In this document: one piece after another, positions 58,345-64,000 of the stretch
Layout of the letters: each line of letters starts with the position of its first letter
Position numbering within the stretch: position 1 is the first letter of the stretch
Source of the DNA: Derxia lacustris
Lineage (GTDB): Bacteria > Pseudomonadota > Gammaproteobacteria > Burkholderiales > Burkholderiaceae_E
Direction of reading: 5' to 3'
DNA length: 64,000 nt
NCBI RefSeq assembly: GCF_002105195.1
Contig: NZ_MUHU01000004.1
Coordinates: 1-64,000 of the forward strand
The notes under the pieces: generated by a model
What the model was told of the DNA's origin: nothing
The model's input: the letters and a program-made list of their open reading frames with translations, nothing else
The model's database searches: none
Program-made: the position numbers and the translations under genes

Positions 58345-58563
58345 TCAGAACGCCAGCGGCGCCAGCGAACCGACGGACAGCACACGCAGCCCGGTCGAGC
58401 GCGGATAGCGCCAGCGGGCGATGCGCACCGCGCCCTGGGGCGTGTCGGCGAGCACCTTGAGAATGCGCCGCGAAGCCTGACTGGCGTTGCGGCCGATGAT
58501 GTCGATCGAGACTTCAAAAACCCGCAGCGCGGGTTCGATCGTGACGTTGACCAATGCACGCAT
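58345..58563 (-). CDS. Small hypothetical protein
   Basis: A 72-residue basic protein (MRALVNVTIEPALRVFEVSI..., ending LAPLAF). A strong GGAGGAG lies ten bases before ATG 58563. It alternates hydrophobic and charged residues like a small beta/alpha fold, with no membrane segment. I recognise no family. It stands just upstream of hldC on the same strand. Confidence 0.5.
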   Translation of the reverse strand: MRALVNVTIEPALRVFEVSIDIIGRNASQASRRILKVLADTPQGAVRIARWRYPRSTGLRVLSVGSLAPLAF

Positions 58564-58798
58564 GTGCGGACTGCTCCTCCGGCATCGGCGATGCCTGTAA
58601 TTGACGCGGCGCAGTCTGAGGCGACCGGATGACGCCAAGAAGGCATGCGGATCCCAGCCCTGGCACACCGGCATCAGCGGCGCGACTGCCGTTGCAGTGT
58701 GCCGCGCGGCCGACGCGGCCGTCGCCCGAACAGAGGAGGGAAAGCGGTCAGCGCCGTCCTACAGGGTAGGTCCGGGCTTGTGCAGGCGCTTGCAGCGC

Positions 58799-59689
58799 TC
58801 AGGAGGCGGTCGCGGCCGGCGGCACGGCCATCGCCGCGGCGGCCGCCGCGACCTGGGCCGACACTTCCTTGCGATAGCGGTTCAGCTCCTGCACGGTCTC
58901 GAACTTGCGGTGCAGCAGCAGGCTCGCCGCATGCAGGATGCGATCGACCACCTTCTTTTCCCAGTCGGCGTTGAAGCCGATCTGGCTGTCGAGCCAGTGT
59001 TCGAGCCATTCCGGCTCGGGCAACCGCGACTGCACCGTGTCGTTCGGGAACAGGTCCTTGTTGACATGCAGATTGGTCGGATGCAGCGGCTTCTCGGTGC
59101 GGCGGGCGCTGGCCATGAGCAGGCCGATCTTGGCCACGGCGGCACGCGCGATGTCGCCCATGTGCTGCTGGCCGTGCGCGATGGCCTTCTTGAGATAGCG
59201 CAGATAGGCGCCGCCATGGCGCGCCTCGTCCTCGCTGATGACGCGGTAGATGCGCTTGATGACCGGCTCGGTATGCCAGGCCGAGGCGCAGCGATACCAG
59301 TGGTTGAGGCGGATCTCGCCGCAGAAATGCAGCATCAGGGTTTCGAGCGGCGGCGCCGGATCGAACTCGAAGCGCACCGCATGCAGCTCCTCCTCGGTCG
59401 GCACCAGCTCGGGCCGAAAGCGCCGCAGATACTCTATCAGCACCAGCGAATGCTTCTGCTCCTCGAAGAACCAGACGCTCATGAAGGCCGAGAAGTCCGA
59501 ATCGTGGCGGTTGTCGCGCAGGAACATTTCGGTCGCCGGCAGCGCCGCCCATTCGGTGATGGCGTTCATCTTGATGGTGCGGGCCTGCTCGTCGGTGAGC
59601 AGGCTGGCATCGAATTCATCCCACGGAATGTCCCGGTCCATGTTCCAGCGCACGGACTCGAGCGACTTGTAGAGTTCGGGATAGAGCAT
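58799..59689 (-). CDS. Ferritin-like di-iron protein
   Basis: A 296-residue helical protein with carboxylate/histidine pairs of a di-iron site: ITEW (Glu46), FFEEQKH (Glu76/Glu77, His80), CGEIRLNH (Glu125) and SEDEARH (Glu155, His158). This layout matches the ferritin-like superfamily near acyl-ACP desaturases and related oxygenases; substrate unknown. AGGAAAC before ATG 59689 supports the start. The C-terminal 15 residues are Ala-rich. Confidence 0.82.
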   Translation of the reverse strand: MLYPELYKSLESVRWNMDRDIPWDEFDASLLTDEQARTIKMNAITEWAALPATEMFLRDNRHDSDFSAFMSVWFFEEQKHSLVLIEYLRRFRPELVPTEEELHAVRFEFDPAPPLETLMLHFCGEIRLNHWYRCASAWHTEPVIKRIYRVISEDEARHGGAYLRYLKKAIAHGQQHMGDIARAAVAKIGLLMASARRTEKPLHPTNLHVNKDLFPNDTVQSRLPEPEWLEHWLDSQIGFNADWEKKVVDRILHAASLLLHRKFETVQELNRYRKEVSAQVAAAAAAMAVPPAATAS

Positions 59690-59779
59690 GTCGGTTTCCT
59701 CGAAGAAAGGAGACGCCGGCCGAATGCCGGTCGAAAGCAGTAAACCCGGCATTGTGTCGCAATTTCATGACAAGGCCGG

Positions 59780-61045
59780 TCAGGTATCGGGCTTGTCGGC
59801 TGGCTCCAGCCGCCTGACGGGCTCGCGCATGCCGATCAGCAGCAGCAGCCCAGGCACCGCGATCGCCACCGTGCAGAGGAAGAAGCTGGCCCAGCCGATC
59901 TCCTCGACCAGCCAGCCGCTCGCCGGCCCCACGTACACCCGCCCCACCGCCGACAGTGCCGACAGCAGCGCGTATTGCGTGGCCGAGAAACGCCGGTCGC
60001 AGAGTGCCGTAAGGAGCGCCACGAAAGCCGCCGTGCCCAGCCCGCCGCAAAGGTTTTCGATCGCGACGGCGGTCGCCATGGTGGTCAGGCTCTTGGGCAG
60101 CACCGCCAGCGCCCAGTAGGCGAGATTGCTGACCATCTGCGCGACGCCGAACAGGAACAGGCTGCGCCACAGCCCGAGCCGCGCCATCAGCGCACCACCC
60201 GCGAGCGCGCCGACGATGGTCGCGAACAGCCCGAAGGTCTTGTTCACCAGCCCGACCTCGCCCGGCGAAAAACCCGCGCCACGGATAAGAAAGGTGGTGC
60301 TCAGCGCGACCGCAAACGCATCGCCGAGCTTGTAGAGCACGATCAGCAGCAGAAAGCCCAGCGCCCAGCGCTTGGCGAAGAACGCCTTCATCGGCCCGAC
60401 CACCGCCTCGGCGAGCGAGCGCGGCGCCGCCGGTCCGGCGCCGGCCGGCTCGGGCGCGAGCAGCGTGCCGGCCACGCCGACGAGCATCAGCCCGGCCATC
60501 AGCGCATAGGTGCCGCGAAAGCCGAGCCACACATCGGCAATCCAGAGCGCGAGCCCGCCCGACACCAGCATCGCGCCGCGATAGCCCATCACCATTAGGG
60601 CCGCGCCGGCGCCGCGCTCAACCGGCAGCAGCGCATCGGTGCGCCAGGCGTCGTAGACGATGTCCTGCGACGCCGACAGGAAGGCCACCGCAACCGCCAG
60701 CGTGGCCAGCGTGCCAAGCGCATCGCGCGGATCGAACAGCGCCATCGCGCCGAGCGCCGCCGCCAGCGCGAGCTGGAATGCGATCAGCCAGCCGCGCCGC
60801 CGGCCGAACAACCCACCCGCCAGCGGCGGCGGATAGCGGTCGAGCAGCGGCGACCACAGGAACTTGAACACGTAAGCCTGACCGACCAGCGTCATGAAGC
60901 CGATGGTCTTGAGATCGAGCCCCTCGACCGTCATCCACGCCTGGAGCGTGCCCGAGGTGAGCGCCAGCGGCAGCCCCGACGCAAAGCCAAGCAGCAGCGT
61001 CGCCGCCATGCGCCGGCTGCCGAACACCGCGAGCAGCGCGCTCAT
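59780..61045 (-). CDS. ampG: Muropeptide MFS permease AmpG
   Basis: A 421-residue, about 12-helix transporter importing GlcNAc-anhydro-muropeptides for cell-wall recycling. LLLGFASGLPLALTSGTLQAWM at the N-terminus, SQDIVYDAWRTDAL and AFVALLTALCDRRFSATQYALL are AmpG blocks. Its start overlaps the xthA stop by ATGA. Confidence 0.93.
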   Translation of the reverse strand: MSALLAVFGSRRMAATLLLGFASGLPLALTSGTLQAWMTVEGLDLKTIGFMTLVGQAYVFKFLWSPLLDRYPPPLAGGLFGRRRGWLIAFQLALAAALGAMALFDPRDALGTLATLAVAVAFLSASQDIVYDAWRTDALLPVERGAGAALMVMGYRGAMLVSGGLALWIADVWLGFRGTYALMAGLMLVGVAGTLLAPEPAGAGPAAPRSLAEAVVGPMKAFFAKRWALGFLLLIVLYKLGDAFAVALSTTFLIRGAGFSPGEVGLVNKTFGLFATIVGALAGGALMARLGLWRSLFLFGVAQMVSNLAYWALAVLPKSLTTMATAVAIENLCGGLGTAAFVALLTALCDRRFSATQYALLSALSAVGRVYVGPASGWLVEEIGWASFFLCTVAIAVPGLLLLIGMREPVRRLEPADKPDT

Positions 61046-61863
61046 GCGTCGGGCAGTTCGTAGTCGATGGTGAGCGGCGCGTGGTCGCTGAACCAGGCGT
61101 CCTTGTAGATGGACGCGCGCGTCGCGCAGGCCGCCAGCGCCGGCGTGGCGATCTGGTAGTCGATGCGCCAGCCCACGTTGTTGGCGCGCGCCTGACCGCG
61201 ATTGCTCCACCATGTGTAGCAGGCGTCGGTCGCATCAGGATGCAGACGCCGGTACACATCCACATAGCCGAGCCTGTCGAACACGCCGCTCAGCCAGTCG
61301 CGCTCCTCGGGCAGGAAGCCGGAGTTCTTCTGGTTGCTGCGCCAGTTCTTCAGGTCGATCTCGCGGTGCGCGATGTTCCAGTCGCCGCAGAGCAGGATTT
61401 CGCGGCCGCAGTCGCGCAGCTTTTGCAGATGCGGAATGAAGGCCTCGAGGAAGCGGAACTTGGACGCCTGCCGGTGATCGCCCGACGAACCCGACGGCAA
61501 ATAGAGCGACACGAGCGCGATCTTCATGCCGCCGGCGGTGAAGCGCGTCTCGATCATCCGGCCCTCGTCGTCGAATTCGGCCACGCCAAAACCGCGCTCG
61601 GTTTCAATGTCCGAAAACCGATTGCGATCAAGGTAGAGGCCCACGCCCGAGTAACCCTTCTTCTGAGCGTGAGCGAATTCACCGATCAGGGATGACCCGG
61701 ATGGGACGATCATCCCCTCCTTCAAATCGGTGATCTGGGCCTTGAGCTCCTGCACACAGACGGCGGCAGCGCCCTGCTGCACCAGCCAGCCGAAAAATCC
61801 TTTCGTTTCGGCGGAACGAATGCCATTCAGATTGGCGGTAATGATGCGCAGCGGCGTTGTCAT
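61042..61863 (-). CDS. xthA: Exodeoxyribonuclease III family DNase
   Basis: A 273-residue Mg-dependent AP endonuclease/3'-exonuclease. IITANLNGIRSAETKGFF, QELKAQ, LCGDWNIAHREIDLKN and SDHAPLTIDYEL are catalytic blocks of the exonuclease/endonuclease/phosphatase fold. ATG 61863 matches the family N-terminus. Coupled to ampG. Confidence 0.94.
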   Translation of the reverse strand: MTTPLRIITANLNGIRSAETKGFFGWLVQQGAAAVCVQELKAQITDLKEGMIVPSGSSLIGEFAHAQKKGYSGVGLYLDRNRFSDIETERGFGVAEFDDEGRMIETRFTAGGMKIALVSLYLPSGSSGDHRQASKFRFLEAFIPHLQKLRDCGREILLCGDWNIAHREIDLKNWRSNQKNSGFLPEERDWLSGVFDRLGYVDVYRRLHPDATDACYTWWSNRGQARANNVGWRIDYQIATPALAACATRASIYKDAWFSDHAPLTIDYELPDA

Positions 61864-62080
61864 GTGGCGAAAGACGCGTCCGGCGCAAATTGCCTCCGGG
61901 CGGCGGTCTGTAGTCTTTTTGGGAAAATGCAAATCGGAGGATCGGGCGAATCCGCTCACAATCCGTGATTCATTGCTCGTTTCTGCAATTTGATGCGCTG
62001 CGCCGGCCTGTTCTTGCGCCTTGGCTGGCACGACAGCGACGCGATCGGCACACAAGCCAACCACGACTTTTGAGGCAGTC

Positions 62081-62758
62081 TTGAATAGCTTTCGTCAGGA
62101 ATTTCTTGCTTTTGCACTGCAACAAGGCGTGCTGCGCTTCGGCGAATTTATCACCAAGGCCGGGCGTCCCTCGCCCTACTTCTTCAACGCGGGACTGTTC
62201 AGCGACGGCGCCAGCCTGGGTGCGCTCGGCGACTATTACGCGCGCAGCCTGCTCGCCGCCGAAGCCGACGGACTGGGCTTCGACATGCTTTACGGCCCGG
62301 CCTACAAGGGCATCACGCTGGCCGCCGCCACCGCCATCGCGCTGGCCGGGCACGGCCGCAACGTGCCGTTCGCTTACAACCGCAAGGAAGCCAAGGATCA
62401 CGGCGAAGGCGGTCTGCTGGTCGGCGCGCCGCTCAAGGGGCGCGTGGTCATCATCGACGACGTGCTGACCGATGGCGCGTCCAAGCGCGAATCGGTCGAG
62501 GTGATCCGCGCGGCCGGCGCCACGCCGGTGGCGGTGGCCATCGCGCTCGATCGGATGGAGCGCAAGGGCGTCGAAGGCGCACTGTCGGCGCGCTCGGCGG
62601 TGCAGGAGTTCGAGGCCGAATACGGCCTGCCGGTGCTCGCCATCGCCAATCTCGACGACCTCATGAGCTGGCTCGACGCAAGCAACGACAGCGACCTCGC
62701 CGCCTGGCGCGAACACGTTGCCGCCTACCGCGCACGCTTCGGCGTCGACCGCACATGA
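62081..62758 (+). CDS. pyrE: Orotate phosphoribosyltransferase PyrE
   Basis: Adds ribose-5-phosphate to orotate in pyrimidine synthesis. SPYFFNAGLF, the lysine loop and the PRPP motif VVIIDDVLTDGAS are present. I placed the start at TTG 62081 (225 residues): it gives the family N-terminus (LNSFRQEFLAFAL), with TGAGG at 62071-62075 as ribosome site. A TTG at 62021 would add 20 unconserved residues. Separate from the pyrRBC' cluster 16 kb away. Confidence 0.92.
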   Translation: MNSFRQEFLAFALQQGVLRFGEFITKAGRPSPYFFNAGLFSDGASLGALGDYYARSLLAAEADGLGFDMLYGPAYKGITLAAATAIALAGHGRNVPFAYNRKEAKDHGEGGLLVGAPLKGRVVIIDDVLTDGASKRESVEVIRAAGATPVAVAIALDRMERKGVEGALSARSAVQEFEAEYGLPVLAIANLDDLMSWLDASNDSDLAAWREHVAAYRARFGVDRT

Positions 62759-63423
62759 ATCGGGCTGCCGCGCGGCAAGGCTTCGCCGCCGCCGCGACAG
62801 CGCTGGCCGTCGCCGCGTCAGACCGCTGCCCTGCCGCCGAGCCGTCGAAGCCGCCGCCGACCATCTACAGCTGCCGCGATGCCGCCGGCCGGCTGATCTC
62901 GTCGGACCAGCCGATCCCGGAATGCCTCAATCGCGAGCAGCGCGTGCTCAATCGCGACGGCTCGCTGCGCCGCACCATCGAGGCGCCGCTGACGCCCGAG
63001 CAACGCGCCCAGCGCGCCGAGCAGCAGCGCCGCGAGGCCGAGGAGGAACGCGCGCGCGAAGCCGCGCGCCAGCGCGACCGGGTGCTGCTGTCGAGCTTCT
63101 CCAACCTCGATTCGCTGGAGCTGGCGCGCAAGCGGGCGCTGGCCGAATCCGAGTCGATGCTGGAAATCTCGCAGAACCGGCTGGTGGCGCTGGAGAAGGA
63201 AAAGCTGGCGATCCAGGCCGAGTTCGAGTTCTACAAGAAGACCCAGCCGCCGGCGGCGCTCAACGCCAAGCTCGAGGAGAACGCCCGCTCGCGCGACTTC
63301 GAGCTGGCGCTGATGCAACGGCGCAATGAGGAGATCGCGCGCATCAATGCGCGCTTCGATGCCGACCGCACCCGCTTCAAGCAGCTGGCCGGCGACGACG
63401 CCAATCCGCCGCCGCGCCGCTGA
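62755..63423 (+). CDS. DUF4124 domain protein with coiled coil
   Basis: A 222-residue exported protein: signal-like N-terminus (cleavage near CPAAE, residues 25-29), a short DUF4124 domain (IYSCRDAAGRLISSDQPIPECLNRE, about 37-62) and long charged helices with coiled-coil potential (70-210). Function unknown. It overlaps pyrE by ATGA. Confidence 0.75.
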   Translation: MNRAAARQGFAAAATALAVAASDRCPAAEPSKPPPTIYSCRDAAGRLISSDQPIPECLNREQRVLNRDGSLRRTIEAPLTPEQRAQRAEQQRREAEEERAREAARQRDRVLLSSFSNLDSLELARKRALAESESMLEISQNRLVALEKEKLAIQAEFEFYKKTQPPAALNAKLEENARSRDFELALMQRRNEEIARINARFDADRTRFKQLAGDDANPPPRR

Positions 63424-63429
63424 AGCGGC

Positions 63430-64000
63430 TCAGCTCTGCACCAGCTGGCGGTGCCGGTTCACGCTCATCAGCACGCCGCAGCCGACCGCCAGCGTCATGA
63501 GCGCGGTGCCGCCATAGCTCATGAACGGCAGCGGCACGCCCACCACCGGCAGGATGCCGCTCACCATCCCCATGTTCACGAAGGCGTACATGAACAGGAT
63601 GGACACGATGGCGCCCGAGAACAGCCGCGCGAACAGCGTGGGCGCATTGCCGGCGATGATCAGTCCGCGCGCCAGCAGCAAAAAGTAGAGCGTCACCAGC
63701 AGGCAGTTGCCGACGAAGCCGAACTCCTCGGAGTACACGCTGAAGATGAAGTCGGTCGTGCGCTCTGGGATGAACTCCAGATGCGTCTGCGTGCCCTGCA
63801 TCCAGCCCTTGCCGAACAGCCCGCCCGAGCCGATGGCGATGGTGCTCTGGATGATGTGGAAACCCTTGCCGAGCGGATCCTTGGTCGGATCGATCAGCGT
63901 CAGCACCCGCTCGCGCTGATAGTCGTGCATGAAGGTCCAGGCCAGTGGCAGGCTGGCGAGCCCGGTGATGCCGAGCGCCGCCAGCACCTTCCAGTTGAGG
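63430..64000 (-). CDS. rodA: Peptidoglycan glycosyltransferase RodA, C-terminal part (5' end outside window)
   Basis: About 190 C-terminal residues of a SEDS-family protein, with [20 protein letters not shown] and the last helices including [19 protein letters not shown], both SEDS hallmarks. RodA polymerises glycan for cell elongation with PBP2. The reading frame runs off the right edge. Confidence 0.93.
   Translation of the reverse strand, partial: LNWKVLAALGITGLASLPLAWTFMHDYQRERVLTLIDPTKDPLGKGFHIIQSTIAIGSGGLFGKGWMQGTQTHLEFIPERTTDFIFSVYSEEFGFVGNCLLVTLYFLLLARGLIIAGNAPTLFARLFSGAIVSILFMYAFVNMGMVSGILPVVGVPLPFMSYGGTALMTLAVGCGVLMSVNRHRQLVQS

Noticed and set aside
62021..62080. pyrE starting at TTG 62021
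   Set aside because: It would add 20 residues absent from the family, and a better ribosome site precedes TTG 62081.

Overview
The window is a gene-dense, very GC-rich (roughly 68-70% by eye) bacterial chromosome segment. Gene order and protein types point to a betaproteobacterium of the order Burkholderiales. Diagnostic neighbourhoods are dacA-ybeD-lipB-lipA, pcm-rhodanese-tolC next to waaA-waaC, algH-ruvX-pyrR-pyrB-pyrC', and rsmI/lpoA-yraN-diaA-dolP. No species can be named from sequence alone. I saw no rRNA or tRNA gene, CRISPR array, insertion sequence or phage gene. Both ends cut genes: the 3' end of an alpha/beta hydrolase on the left and rodA on the right.

Left part (1-17.8 kb): peptidoglycan carboxypeptidase, lipoate synthesis (lipB, lipA), two convergent TlpA-type thioredoxins, a DUF2917/LysR divergent pair with a striking TGCATGCA-rich intergenic region, a diguanylate cyclase, thiC under a TPP riboswitch, pcm-rhodanese-tolC, the LPS core genes waaA/waaC, galU and a phosphomannomutase/phosphoglucomutase.

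Central surface-polysaccharide island (about 18-40.9 kb): rmlBACD for dTDP-L-rhamnose; an ABC-type O-polysaccharide exporter (wzm-wzt); a 1149-residue methyltransferase/coiled-coil/GT2/GT4 protein; a heptose block (hddA-gmhA-hddC-hldA); a locus that looks like a polyprenyl-phosphate D-arabinofuranose pathway (GT-C-type membrane protein, UPF0104 flippase-like protein, HAD-UbiA fusion, DprE1-like oxidase, DprE2-like reductase); then a GT2, a WecA/MraY-family initiating transferase, apaH and galE. Together these genes could make nucleotide and lipid-linked sugars, assemble a rhamnose/heptose/arabinose glycan on undecaprenyl phosphate, and export or transfer it. The D-arabinose locus is the most interesting system in the window. 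The segment from late rmlD through the methyltransferase part of the large glycosyltransferase looks lower in third-position GC than its surroundings.

Right part (41-64 kb): two intergenic palindromes, an orphan PotF-like binding protein, plsC, the pyrimidine cluster with a dihydroorotase-like PyrC' lacking its zinc ligands, photolyase, a LemA-like protein, the dolP-diaA-yraN-lpoA/rsmI group, an AI-2E family permease, uppP, an asparaginase II family protein, the stand-alone heptose cytidylyltransferase hldC, a di-iron ferritin-like protein, ampG-xthA, pyrE, a DUF4124 protein and rodA. Many neighbours overlap by ATGA or GTGA, indicating translational coupling throughout.
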